Source: Aptenodytes patagonicus (taxonomy: Eukaryota > Chordata > Aves > Sphenisciformes > Spheniscidae). From it: a stretch of DNA of 64,000 nucleotides. Below, piece after piece: positions 47,301 through 59,300 of this stretch (position 1 is its first letter; each line of letters opens with the position of its first letter). The stretch lies in the NCBI RefSeq assembly GCF_965638725.1, contig NC_134951.1:248001-312000 (forward strand). Direction: 5' to 3'. Position numbers and translations under genes: made by a program. The notes under the pieces were generated by a model. That model made no database searches and was not told the origin of the DNA. It saw only the letters and a program-made list of their open reading frames with translations.

Positions 47301-50300
47301 CACTAGGAAGAGGCTGAAGTAGCCGACCAGGTCATCTGGCAGATCCAGTTTGGAGGCCACAGCCTGGGAGCGAGAGCAGGAGGTCACCACTTCCTGCAGA
47401 GATGCAGCACTTCTACGTCCTTACCCCGCGGCAGGATCCAGCCTGTATGCATTCTGGGGCCTCTCAACAGCAGGAAGGCTGCTGCGCTGGGGGCCACAGC
47501 AGGGGGGGCAAGTGGACAAGTGGGGCCCAGGAGATCATCGCTACCATAAAACAGCTGGGGGCTTCCCAACATCAGTCTGGTCCCGGAGAGGGGCACGAGC
47601 ACATCAGCACACCCCTTCCAGCTCCACTGCTCTTCAGCCCCCCAAGACAACCCTGCTTTGGGGTAGGGATGGGGCAGGGAGGGCCAGGGGGCTGCCAGGC
47701 TGAGGGAACTCCTGTATGTGTGGGAAACCACAGAACTCAGCAGGAGGAGCTGGTCCTGCCCAGCACAAGAGCTTTGGCACCTCAAGAACATCCTCTGTCT
47801 GGTCCGAGGTAAGGATGGTGACCTTGACCTTCTGGCCATTAGAGAGCAGCACTTCCAGCACCACCTCCTCTGTGGGTATCTGCTGCGTCTCCTGGAGAGA
47901 GAAACAGGATTGGCACCCTGGCCCCTCCCCGCTGCCAACCACCCTCACGCCGCTCAGACTGCCCTGCAGTCTGAGGGCCCCGGCACGCACCGCCTGGCCC
48001 TGGCGGTCGGCACTCACCCCCACACAGGCTGCCCCAGCAGCCCACCACATCCAGCGGCTCCTGCCCCCTCACCTGCTGGGCCTTGCGCAGGAAGCTGTTG
48101 AAGGTCTCACTGCCTCCCAGCGTCGGGTCCTGCCGCACTGGGGGTGCAAGACAAGCAAGGAGTCAGGCGTTACGTGGGAAGGGGCAGGGACCCACACCAA
48201 TGCCCGTCCACTCTGCAGCCCCTCAGAGTTTGCACCCAGACTAAGCGTGCACTGCGTGTAGGGTGTGCACATGGGCAGCCATGGACTCCCCGCAGGTGGA
48301 GGCACCAGCAGGTCTCCACCTCTGCCAGCGCAGGGAAGAGAAAGGGGCTGGGACGGAGGAGCTGACATCCAGTGGACAAGGCCAGCTAATATCAGAGCAG
48401 TATCAAGATGGGCCACAGCAAACAGAGCAGTGTCGGAAGGAAGATGTGGGCAGTGCCCCGGTGCCCTGAACAACCAAGTAGGGCACAGCTGGCCCTAAGC
48501 CACAGCACGGGGCAGACCCAGCTTACCAGCCTGCATGTATTTCTCCAGCTGTTCCCGTCGTTGCTCTACCTCTGCCGGGGTGAGTGTGAAGATCTTCTTT
48601 GGGGGAAAGGCTGGGACCACATTAGCGCCATACTCCTTCCTTAACTGGGAAGAGAGCAGAGTGCTGCGAGAGCCTCCAGGGAGATGGTGGCTGTTCTGAC
48701 CTCCCACCCCAGCTGATTTCCAGGGCCCTGGCAAGGGGAGCGGAGAGCTCGCCAGTGTTCCTCATCCAAATGGGCAGCCAGCAGTTTGCAAGAACCCAGC
48801 CGGGACATCACAGAGCAGGAGAGGAGGCCTGCACCCGATGCCAAGGAACAGAAAACGACACCCTGGCCGGCCCCGCAGGCAGCACTGGGCAGCACACACC
48901 TGCCGCAGCCAGCACAGTGCCTGACACTGCAGCTCTCCAGCAGCACGCGGTGCCTTCCTGCAGCACCCAACGGCAGCCCACAGGGCCCAGCACCCTGTCT
49001 GCCAGGAGTGCAGTGGGCACTGTAGCGCTGCCCCGCGGGAGGGGGGCCGGTCAGCAGCAGCTCCCACCGCCACTGGGGATGGCTTCCTACCTGCTCGTGC
49101 AGCCCCAGGAGCTGGCTGTAACGCACTCGGCAGTGCAACACCCCGTTCACATGGATGTTGTAGGCCTGCAGGGAGAGACACCAATCAGATCCCAGCACCT
49201 GCTGGATGGAGGGGCCCTGGGGCCTGCCAAGCTCAGGGCACACGGGCCACCCCAGGGAGAAGCCCCTGCAGGGCCCAGCCCCACTGCAGCCCAGGAAGAG
49301 GCGAGGCTCCTGAGGACCCTGACAAGGGGCAGATGGGGCACCCCCAGCCCTCCCCTCCTGTCAGCAGAACTCAGCCCCTGCCCTGGGAAGCACCGGGACC
49401 CACCGGCACCCTCGCATGCCCCCTGCCAGGCTGGACACTGCTGCAGGAGCTGGGTTTGCCTTGCAGGCACTGGCCCCAGCCCAGAGGCATCGATCCCGGC
49501 AGCATGCTGCCCGCCGCCTGGACCCCCTCCAGGCGCTGCCCTGGAGCACACAGCTCTGCAGTGCTTTCCTTGCAGGGCCGGGGCCCTCTCCAGCTCTCAG
49601 GGGCAGCACCCCCAGCAGCCTGGAGAGGGGCAGGGCCCATGCACCCTGAGGCTGCCCATGGAGGCCAATGCATGCAACAAGCAGCCCCAGGCAGGCATAA
49701 CCACAGCCCCCAGCACAGCCAGGACCAGGAGGGGCTGCTGTCAGCAGTCAAGGGCTATGCATTAGCAAGTGAGGATGGATCAAACACCCAGGACTCACAC
49801 AGGTAAGTACAATAACAGCACTGAAAGGTTTCTGGGTGCTGCTCCTCTGAAGGCGCATCAACGTCGGTGCAGACCTCCAGCCCAGTGGATATGGTCAAAA
49901 CTGCTCAGGAAGTTTTGCACAAGCGCATCCAGGGGACGTGTCCGATGGACACCAGGAAGGAGTAACCCTGCAGCTGCCCAGCCACAGGGAGAGTACAGAG
50001 CCACACTGCAGCCCCGTGGACATGGGTGTCCCCAAGTCAGCGGGCAAGGACATCCCTCCCCACTCCCCGCAGCAAGGAGAGGAGGCAGCCAGCGGCTGCT
50101 CTCCCTCCATTCTGCAGGCCCCATGACACATTCGGAGGACCGAGTACAGTGATGTGGTGGCCAGCACAGCGACCCAGGCTGCGCTCAGGCCAGCGGAGTG
50201 GGAGCCTGGCATCCAGCCATGGAGAGCTGCATGGCCAGGATGTCCCCACTGCCAAAGCCCCGTGGCCTGGGCTCACTCCACCGCCTCCTGGGGTGCATGG

Positions 50301-52605
50301 CCACGGCCAGCCCTAGCCACACGGAAGGGGATTCCTTCCTCGTGTGCTGCCTGCCTGCCCTGGGGCCACCACAACATACCCCAGAACTACTGGGGCACTG
50401 GTTGCTTGAAAGTGTAAGGGTTGCTGCAGAGAGCCCAGCAGGACATGCCCCCACCCCATGCCCCCTGGGCCAGGGGAGAGGCTGGAACCGCTCTGGGACA
50501 GTTCTACCCCAGCAGGCACCAACCCAGCTGGGGCTCACCTGCTCCACAGCTCAGGGGGAGCCCTACAGAGACAGGGAGGCGACTGCTGCTGCAGGGGATC
50601 CCACTGTTATGGAAATTACGCATGCTAGTGCTAAGTTTTGACTAACTTTTTCTACAACACCACAGAGCTGGTCCCTAGCTGCTGCCCCCGGTGTCCCCTC
50701 TGCCCTGCAGCCCCATCCTGGCTCAGCTCCCCGCTGACACCACAGGCAAAGCATGGCTACGGCTGCACAGCACACAGGGCCCAACAACTCCACACCCCAA
50801 CTCCCAGGCACCTTGTCACAGGCAGCATCCTCCCAGGGGACAGTGCTCTCCCCTCTGTGCTGGAGCAGGTCCTGCCATCCCCAGAATGGTGTTTGGGAGG
50901 GCGGGAGGACCGCACCGTGGGGGCTGGAGACATGCCTCCAGCTGGCAATCGCAGCCCAGGCAAGTACATCCCGTGGCTGTTTTGCTCCCTGGAAGCCCCA
51001 AGTGTCCTCCTGCCCCTGAAAGCTGGGGCTGCCTGGGGTCAGCAGAGGCACCTGTCCAGGCCACGCTGGCCCTGTACATGCTGGATCTCACACTGGCTTC
51101 TCACACCATCTTCCAATCCAAAGGCAACAGCCCTGTTGCTCAGGGTCCCTGCGGACGGCCCAGGAGACCACAAAAGATGCTGGGTGGCCCAGGCAGCACT
51201 CACACTTGCCCAGTGTCAGCGCATGGGCCCACGCTGGCAAGGCTCTCCACAGGGTCACCAGCTCCTGCCCACACCCAGGGCTGCAAACGAGCTCTCCTCT
51301 GACACTGGGGATGAGGTATTCCCCCACCCAAGGAGCCAACACAGCACCTGAGGGCAAAGTGCAGGGGTAAGCACAGGGCCGAACACACCTTGGGCACTTG
51401 CTCCTCCAGCCCTTGTGCGACCGCAGCTGCCTGTGGATCACCAGGTCCCTTCACAGTCCTTCCCACAGCTCACGACTGCCATCCGTGTCCCTGACACACC
51501 ACCTTGTGCTTCTGAGAGGACCAGGGAGATCCCTCAGAGAGGGATCTCAGCAAAGGGGGCAGGCGAGGAGTCCCCATGGCAGCAGGCACGGAGAAGCAGG
51601 CTGCCCGGAGCATGGAGCTTCCTGCAGGGCCAGAGCCGAAGGGGCCGTGGAGCCCAGAGCAGCCTGCCCTTGCCCCGAGCTGGGAGCAGAGGGGAGTGCA
51701 GGCCTGGACCCAGCCCCTGCGGCTGCAACACCACCTCCACGCAGCGAGACCCTGATCTGCAGGCAGCGCTGCCACTGCCGGTCCCGCTGGGGAAGGAGCT
51801 CTCGGCACCCGGGGAGCCGTCGGGCCACCGCCCCGCAGCAGCGTCCCTCTGGGTGCTCTGGGGACTCGCCCCTGGAGGAGCTGCCAAGCCGGAGGGCGTA
51901 CACGGTGCTTCGAGCAAAACAGGAAGCTAGGACGGATGGACGGGCTGGGGGGCCAGGATGAGCCGGGCCCCGGGAATGGGACGGAGCCCCTGCCCGCAGC
52001 GAGCCCCTGCTGCTGTCCTCTCCCCTGCCTGCAGCGAGTCCCTGCCTGCTGTCCTTACCCCTGCCCGCTGTCCACCCCCCACCCGCAGTGCACCGGGCCA
52101 GCCGCCCCCCGCGGCACAGGGCAAGGTCCGGGCACCCTCCAAGCAGCGCCCGCGGGGCCGCACCCCAGGGACCCCCCGAGCCCGCCGGGGGCCAGCCTGG
52201 GCCGCAGGGCCCGGCCCCGCGGCGCAGCCCTATGCCCGCCCGGCCCGGGAGCGGGACGCTGGCTGGGGATGGCGGCCGGCAGGCCGGGGGCTGCCCGCCT
52301 CGTCCGGCCCCAGTGCCGGTCCCGGCCCGCCCAGGCCGCCCGCGACCGCCGCCGGGGCTGCGGGCCCGCGCGGCCCCACCGGGCGGGCGGGGCGGGGACA
52401 GCGCCCGCCCCGGGACAACGGACTCGGACCCGGACCAGGCCCCGCTGGGCGCTGCCGCCGCGGCGCCCGCCGGAACCGGGCCGCGGGGCCGCACCGCCTC
52501 GCTCCGCACCGCGGGACAGCTCCGCTCCTCTCCGGCCCCGCTCACCACGTAGGCGGCGCCGCCGTCGCCGGTGCGGGTCTCGGTCTCGGGGATGGAGAAG
52601 TGCAT
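44390..52605 (-). CDS. SNX17: SNX17, sorting nexin 17
   Basis: Endosomal cargo adaptor that recycles NPxY-type receptors (LDLR family, integrins) through the retriever/Commander complex. Fifteen exons (minus): 52546-52605, 49091-49165, 48527-48644, 48073-48137, 47781-47891, 47273-47363, 46985-47072, 46530-46599, 46320-46412, 45956-46159, 45471-45593, 45267-45344, 45005-45079, 44600-44641 and 44390-44509. They sum to exactly 470 residues, the human length. The PX domain takes about residues 1-109 (start MHFSIPETETRTGD; RRREQLEKY-like tract in the third exon). The FERM-like F1-F3 modules fill about 115-390, with EGSFKVTRMRCWRVTSS in the tenth exon. The tail ends IGDEDL, the acidic-leucine end known to bind retriever. 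All exon phases agree. It is divergent from EIF2B4 over a shared promoter and convergent with ZNF513. Confidence 0.97.
49166..52545 (-). other. SNX17 intron 1
   Basis: 3.4 kb GC-rich intron following the 20-codon first exon. I see no clear repeat and no supported exon or RNA gene. The part above 51.9 kb merges into the promoter CpG island. Confidence 0.7.
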
Positions 52606-52750
52606 GGCGGGGCCGATGCTGGGCCGTGCCAGGTCGCGCGCCCCCGCTACCTGCCGCGCGCCGCCATGTCGGGCCGGGCGCTCCCCGGCGCCGCCCCGCG
52701 GGGCCCCCGCGATGGCGCGGCCGGCGGAACCGCCCGCCGGGGCCGGCACG

Positions 52751-52812
52751 GCCGCCCGCCCCGCCCCGCCCCGCCCCGCCCCGCTCCGCTCCGCCCCGCC
52801 CCGCTCCGCTCC
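52751..52812. repeat. (CCCCG)n / CCGCT tandem tract, G-quadruplex-capable on the minus strand
   Basis: At least five consecutive GGGGC units on the minus strand, followed by alternating CCGCT and CCCCG units. It lies 150-210 bases upstream of the SNX17 start codon, probably in the promoter or 5' UTR. Confidence 0.75.
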
Positions 52813-53239
52813 ACCGCCCGCAGGCCCGGCGTCGGGGCGAACCGGCGGGGAGCCGCACGGCCCCCGGCGGCTGGGCCTGCCCGTCCCTGTGACACCCCCC
52901 CCCCCCGGGACTCCGCCGCAGCCCCGGGGCAGCCCCGTGCCCAGTGCGGGCCCCCGCTGGGGCGCCCGGCAACATCCTAGCGACACCCAGCCGTGCCGCA
53001 GTCCTGCCCCACCGCACCCGGTGCTGAGCGCGGGCCCGGAGCGGGACGGACCCCGGCCACGGGGACCCCGGGGGAGCAGGGCCCGGGGCGCTGGGCGGGC
53101 TGCCCGCCAGCTGGCGGGGAGGGCCCGGGGCTCCCGGCCGCGCTGGGAGCGGGCGGCGCGGGGAGGGACACCCCGGGAAAGGAAACGGCCCCCATCCCGT
53201 CCACGGAGTGGCGTCACCGCGCATCATGCCGAGGGCCGC

Positions 53240-53247
53240 TGACGTCA
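53240..53247. promoter_or_regulatory. perfect CRE (TGACGTCA)
   Basis: Palindromic full cAMP-response-element consensus (CREB/ATF family) 75 bases upstream of the EIF2B4 ATG in the divergent promoter, followed closely by a half-site-like AGGTCA. No transcription start can be placed by eye. Confidence 0.6.
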
Positions 53248-53321
53248 TGACAGGTCACGCAGAGCCCGCGGGCGGCACCGCCCTCCGGCCGGCAGGGGGC
53301 ACTGTGGGCCGGGCAGGCGCC

Positions 53322-56300
53322 ATGGCGGAGCGAGCCGCACCGGGCGGTGAGTGCAGGGCCGCGCCGGGACGGGACGGGCCCTCGGTGGGCGGCGGGACCC
53401 GCCTCGCGGCACCGGCTGGGGTTCTGCTCCTGCCCCGCTGCGTGGCACCCACCCGGCCTCCCCCTACCGGCCTCTCCCCGTTCCCCGTAGCCGGTGCCGG
53501 CCGGGTCCGGCCCCGGCCCTGCTCCCGGCCCTGCTCCCGGCCCTTCTCACGCCCCTTCTCACGCTTCCCCTCGTTCCAGGTGCGGGCCCCGAAGCAGCCG
53601 CGCCGGTGCCGGCGGGAGCGCAGGTGAGCAGGGCCGGGGACCGGCGTGGGGCTGGGGGCCGGGCCGGGGACCAGCGTGGGGGACGGAGGCTGCCTGACGG
53701 TCTGTGCCCGCAGGCCCCGGAGCTCTCCCGGGAGGAGAAGCTGCAGCTGCGGAAGGAGAAGAAGCAGCAGAAGAAGAAGAAGAGGAGCGAGAAGGGGCCG
53801 GCGGCCGAGCCCCCGGAGCTGGGGACGCCCTCTGACCTAGGGCAGCCCCGGGGTGAGGCCCTCCTTCCCCCCGAGGCAGCCCCCAAGCCTGGAGGGCCCA
53901 GTGGCAGACCTCCCCAGCAACGCGAACAGGGGCAGCCCCATTTCGAGGCCCCGGTGCTCTCCCGAGCTGGGAACACCCCTCAGGCTGGAACAGCCCTGAG
54001 CCAGGAGCATTCTCCAGTTAGGGCAGGCTGTGGTGGGACCTCTGGGGTGTCCCACCTCTCTACACCTGAGTCCTGGCACCTTGCAGGGACTGAGATCTAG
54101 AGAGGCCAGTCCCCTCCCCACCTGAATACAGGGTTGGCCTGGTGGTCCCCATGTCAGCTGTGCGGAGGGCGAGGTGCTGGAGAATGTGGGGCTTAGTCCC
54201 ACCTGCCCCTCCAAAGGCAGACCCTTGCACAGAGGAGGGTCTCCCTGCCACGGGCTGCCCCACTGGGCTACATCTCCTGGTGACGGAGGCTGGGCACAGA
54301 CTTCTCCCTTCTGTCTCCTGCAGTAGCTGCTCACCCCACATCCCTCCCAGCCTTGGCTGATGGCCCCAATGATGGTGAGAAGCCCGCAGGGGGCAAGAGC
54401 AAAGCTGAGCTGCGAGCAGAGCGGCGGGCCAAGCAGGAGGCTGAGCGGGCCCAGAAGCAGGCCAAGAAAGCAGAGCTGAGCCAGGCAGCCACAACAGCCA
54501 AGCCTAGGCTGACACCCACCGAGCCTCAATCCGGTAAAGCTGTCGTCACCAGAGGGTGGGTGGGTGAGCAGGGAGGGAGGGGGCTGGGGCAGGCACCTGC
54601 AGGGGCTGCCCACCCGATCCTTCCATGGTGCCCTGGTGCCACTGCCCTGCCGTGCATTTCCTGAGTCTTGGGGCACCGTGGCCGGGCCGGGGGCTGCACC
54701 AGGGTGGTACTGCCTCACACTGCCCTCCCCACTATCCTCACAGTGGTAAAACGGCTGCCGGAGCATGTGCAGGTGGATGACCCTGCTGCCCAGAGGAAAC
54801 TGGCCAAGAAGCTGGAGCGGCAGCAGGTAGGAAGAGGGCTGGGTAACAGGCTGCATGCTACAGAGCAGCCGTGCTGTGGTGCGTATGGTGGGGTCAGGCT
54901 GCATATGTGGTGGCACTAGGGCCTGCTCTCTGGTGTGCCACGAGTGAGTGCTGGGTGTGATTCGTGGTGCTGGAGTGAGCAGGGCTGTATGGCAGCCTTT
55001 GGTAAGCCATCATCAACACTCTTCGGCTGCAGGTACCTCTGAGGCAGGACTATGGCACCAAGGTCAACCTGTTCTCCCACTTGCACCAGTACAGCCGGAA
55101 GAAGCCACTGACACAGCAGATGAGGTATGTGGCCTCCCTAGCCCAGGCCCCTGGCAATCATTTGGCTCTGCTTCAGCTGGCCTGCCTGCAAAATGGCCCT
55201 AGTGAAGGAGTGTCCTGGTTCTGCATGTGAGATAGGCTTGATGGGGTGGAGGGGGACCCCTTCACTTGCTTTGAGGAGTGGCAGCAGGGGCAACTGGATG
55301 TCCTGCCTGTGGGGTGAGGAGAGCTGCCCTCGGGCAGTACAGGGCCACAGGAGAAAGGGCTGTGGGGTTAGCCTGACTCCTCAGGTCACAGAGCAAGTAG
55401 GGGCTGGACTGACAGCTCCCTCCTTGGGCTGTCCCTCAGATTGTTTGGCTGGGAACCTGGTAATGGGTTGGTTGTTCCTGGGCTGTAGAGGGCCAGTGCT
55501 GACAGCTCTCTCACGTTTGTCCCTGCAGCATCCCCTCCATGGTAATTCACCCGGCTGTGGTGCGCCTTGGCCTCCAGTACTCCCAGGGCATCATCAATGG
55601 CTCCAATGCCCGTTGCATCGCCCTGCTGGAAGTCTTCAAACAGGTATGCGAGCAGCTACCCCTGCCCACCAGGCAGCAAGGGCATTGCACCAGGCGCAGG
55701 CATCCCTTTCTGTTCCCTGACTACTGGGGCTGTATCTGTGCTCAGTCATCTTCAGCCTCTTCCTTTTAACCATGCCCAGGGCTGGGCACTGCTGGTATCC
55801 TGTTCTGGTGCTGACACTGCAGATTTGAGTTCATGGAGCACCGCTTTGCCCTCCCTGTGAAAGCACGTCAAGCTGTTGCGGTACACGCTTGTGCCTGGTC
55901 TGCAGCCTCCTGGGTGAGGGTGGTCGTGTGCAGTGCCTGGCCAGAAGGGGCAGGTGCCCTGAATTCATGCTCTCTTCCTTCTTGTCTCAGCTGATCCGGG
56001 ATTACTCAACTCCCCCCAACGAGGAGCTGTCACGGGACCTGGTGGCCAAGCTGAAGCCACACATCAGGTGAGGGCTCCCGGTGCCAGAGCAGAGGGACTG
56101 AAGCTCCACTGAGTGTGGTCCATCGGTCACCTCTCCGGGTTGGTGTCCACCCAAATTTGGGCTGAATTTCCTGGGGCTCTGGGTTCTGCCTCCCTGCCCA
56201 ACATCCCCAGCCCAGCTGCACCCTCCCTCTTCTTGTCCCTGCCCTCCAGGCTGCTCTGGAGCTAAGCCCATTTCCTCTCTGCAGCTTCCTGAACCAGTGC

Positions 56301-59300
56301 CGGCCCCTCTCAGCCAGCATGGGCAATGCCATTAAGTTCCTCAAGAAGGAGATTTCATGCCTACCCGACACCCTGAGAGAGGAGGAGGTGAGTGGCCTCA
56401 CACAAGCAGCAGGCTCCAGCCCTCTGGCTGCAGGCACCAGGATGGAGGGACAGCCCTGGCACAGGCTAAGCAGGGAGAGGTGGTGGGATGCAGACTGGGA
56501 CCAGTGCTGCAGTGAAGCTAGAAGACTTGGCCATCAGTGTCACCAGCCACGGCTTAAGCGGGGACTGCGGCCAGACCTGCTTCCCCTCTGCCAGCAGGCA
56601 TAGCCCAGCAGGACCCAAAGGGGCTGGGGTGCACCACAGCAAATGCTGGGCTGTTAGTGTCACTGGGCTGGTAGGACTGGAGCTTGTCAGGAGCAGGGAC
56701 GTAAAATGGGAGAAGCTGCAGCAGGCACACGTGGTCTTGGTGAACACAGCACTGCACCACAGGCCTGGCCAGCAACCAGCATTGCACCTGCATTGAGAAG
56801 TGACTCTTGAGCGGCTGGAGGACTTGCAGGCTGGTCCAGCTGGTGCTGTGCACTGCAGGAAAGCCACAAAGGCCACAGCAACTGTGCACCATGAGCTGCC
56901 CTTGCCCACCAGGACTGCCTGTGAGAGCATTGTTTGACAGCATCAGTAAAGTCACAGTGCTCAGCTACGTCCCATGCAAAAAGCTCCACAGGAGCCCATT
57001 GGCTGCGGAGCAAGGGGCAGGGTGGTGGTGTATGTCAGGAGGACCCCTGAGGCTGCGTGGCTAGTGGGCTGAGAGGAGTCAGGCTGGAGAGTCTGAGCAG
57101 TAAAATATCCATGGGATGACCAGAGAGACTGACCCAGGAGATGCGGGGGAGATAACGAGCAGAGCTGGGGAGGGCCTGATGGCAGCTCAAACGTGTGGTG
57201 AGGCACCATGGTCTGCTGAGAGGCTTGTGCTGGGACAGAAGTGGCCCTGTGTGTCCTGCAGAGCCCCTGTCCCAGGGGAAGGTACTATTCAGCAAGCAGG
57301 CTGGTTGGGAGTAGGGCAGGGCTCTCCACTTGCAAGCAGAGCTGAGTCCGCAGTCCTGCCAGGCTGCAAGGGACAACAGAGTGTCTGCGGTGTGGCAAGG
57401 CCGTGCTGTACGTGATGGCACTGTCTCCCCAGGCGAAGGAGAAGCTGCAGGATGCTATCGACAAATATCTGCGGGAGAAGATTCTTTTGGCAGCTGAAGC
57501 CATTTCACGGTCTGCCTTTGAGAAGATAAATGACAACGATGTCATCCTGGTGTATGGATGGTAAGAGGAGAGCCAGGGCAGCCAGGCCAGTGGGTGGAAA
57601 AAGGAAAGGGAGCAGTTGAGTGAACATGGGAAGCTCTTGCAAAAGCAGTTTTTCAAGGGTGGGAAAGTCAGCTTTGCCCAAGGGGGAGGGAGGGCTTGCG
57701 GCTCTGGGTCCACCTAGAAATAAAACAAGCAGGGAGGGGGCAGTCAGGGGGTGCCAGCCAGAACTTGACTGTGGTGGGGAGCTGGTAAATAAAGGCACAA
57801 GGGAGAAGTTTATGACCAGCAGGGCAGGACAGAATAGTGGATGCATGAAGGTGTCAGGACAGAGCAGAGCATGGCCCTGGCATCAGCACTTGCTAACTGG
57901 ACGTGGATGTATTGTTAGTGCTTTAGAAAAAGCAGAGAGCTCATTAGGACTCTTGTCGTGTCCTGGGAGATGGGCAGGCTGATGAGCTCAAGTCATGAGG
58001 TGGTGACAGAGCACTTTCTGCCTGGCAGCTGCCAAGGGGAATGCTAAACTGTCTGCGGAGCGCAGTGGACGGTGTTGGCAGGCCTGGCTGCGAGCAGGCA
58101 TTCCTGGAGGGCCCCATTGCGGAGGGCTGTGTCCTGCCAATGTCGTTTCCAATTTCTCCGAACGCTGGGACAGGCTAGATGCTGGAAGCATTGGAGCCCT
58201 TGGACTCATTAGAGGAACGAACAGGAGGGTCTGATCAAGTAGCCTTATACCAGCCTATACCGATTAATGTAGTTGTGTTAGCGCCTCAAACTCAGTTTGT
58301 GAATGCCTGAGTTTGCACTGCCTGCCATTTTGACTAACCCAGACTCCCAGACCCACCAGCCTGTAACATTATAGTGGTGGGCAATGCCTTGACTGGGCCG
58401 AGAAGTGCCTGACAGAGGCCTAAAGCCATTGCCATCAGCAAAGCCTGTACCAAAGGCTTGTCCGTGAGACTTTGCTGTTCCTGTTCAGGGCTCAGCGCTG
58501 TCTTCTGTTTGCATGTGTCCGGAGTTAAGTGTTTCAAGAAACCCAGATTCACTGCTGCTTCAATACAGGGCACTTACAGGGCAGCCGTGGCAGTTTACTG
58601 GCATTTTAAACAAACTGCAGCAAAGTCAAATGTCAGGAAGCAAAAATATGGAAGCTCGTTCTTCCTTCGAGGGACTGTGTCCCAGAAAGTAGAGGTGGGA
58701 AAAGGAGCCAGAGTCTACTGTGGCAAAAGAGTCCAGATGTGATGTGCCTCCTGGGTGATCGGCGGAGGAAGGAGCAGGGGCAGGAGGCCAGTGCGGGCCT
58801 GGAGCATTATGAGAGGGAAACTTGGAGAAGGTTTGGAGGGGGAGTCCCTCGCTGTGGTCACGGACAGGTGGAGGTCAGTGCTGCTTCCAGGGAGGGCTGA
58901 GACATCACTTTTCCCAGGGGGTGATTCTCTGTGCAGAGACAGGGAGAGGGGGCCCTGGAAGCGAGCGTAGCAGGAGGGTGTCTGGAAAGGTCAGCACTTG
59001 CAACGGTGAGGGTGGATGTCAGCTCTGCCTGGACTCATCTCCAGGCAGCACTAGCCCATCAGGGTCTCGGTGGGAGCCCAACTCCCGCCGTGGGTAAGAG
59101 AGACATTGCTCTGTTTGGGCTGGATGTGCCCAGGGACCTGCCATGGCAGCTGGCACCTGGCAGTGCCTGCTCTGCCACAGCTGCTGGCAGCCAGCCCCTG
59201 CCATCAGGTGCCTGTCAGGGCTGTCCCCTGGGCGAGCCCCCATGCTAACGCTCAGGAAACCTCCTGCCCGGCTGGCACCTGATGAGTCCCGCACTGGAAC

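Larger units (their letters stand above)
51950..53620. promoter_or_regulatory. CpG island / divergent SNX17-EIF2B4 promoter
   Basis: The start codons of SNX17 (52605, minus) and EIF2B4 (53322, plus) are 716 bases apart in extremely CG-rich DNA without TATA boxes. The interval contains the (CCCCG)n tract, a 13-base C run near 52894-52906, the CRE at 53240 and a YY1-like CCATGGCGG over the EIF2B4 start. Shared bidirectional use is inferred from the layout. Confidence 0.8.

Noticed and set aside
51547-53248. Long minus-strand frames (556 and 397 codons) over the SNX17/EIF2B4 promoter
   Set aside because: They are artefacts of CG-rich sequence. SNX17's verified first exon uses only 60 coding bases here.
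53853-54100. Extension of EIF2B4 exon 3 to the stop at 54098-54100
   Set aside because: A good GTGAGG donor at 53853 joins in phase to the conserved [12 protein letters not shown] exon. Read-through would truncate the protein.
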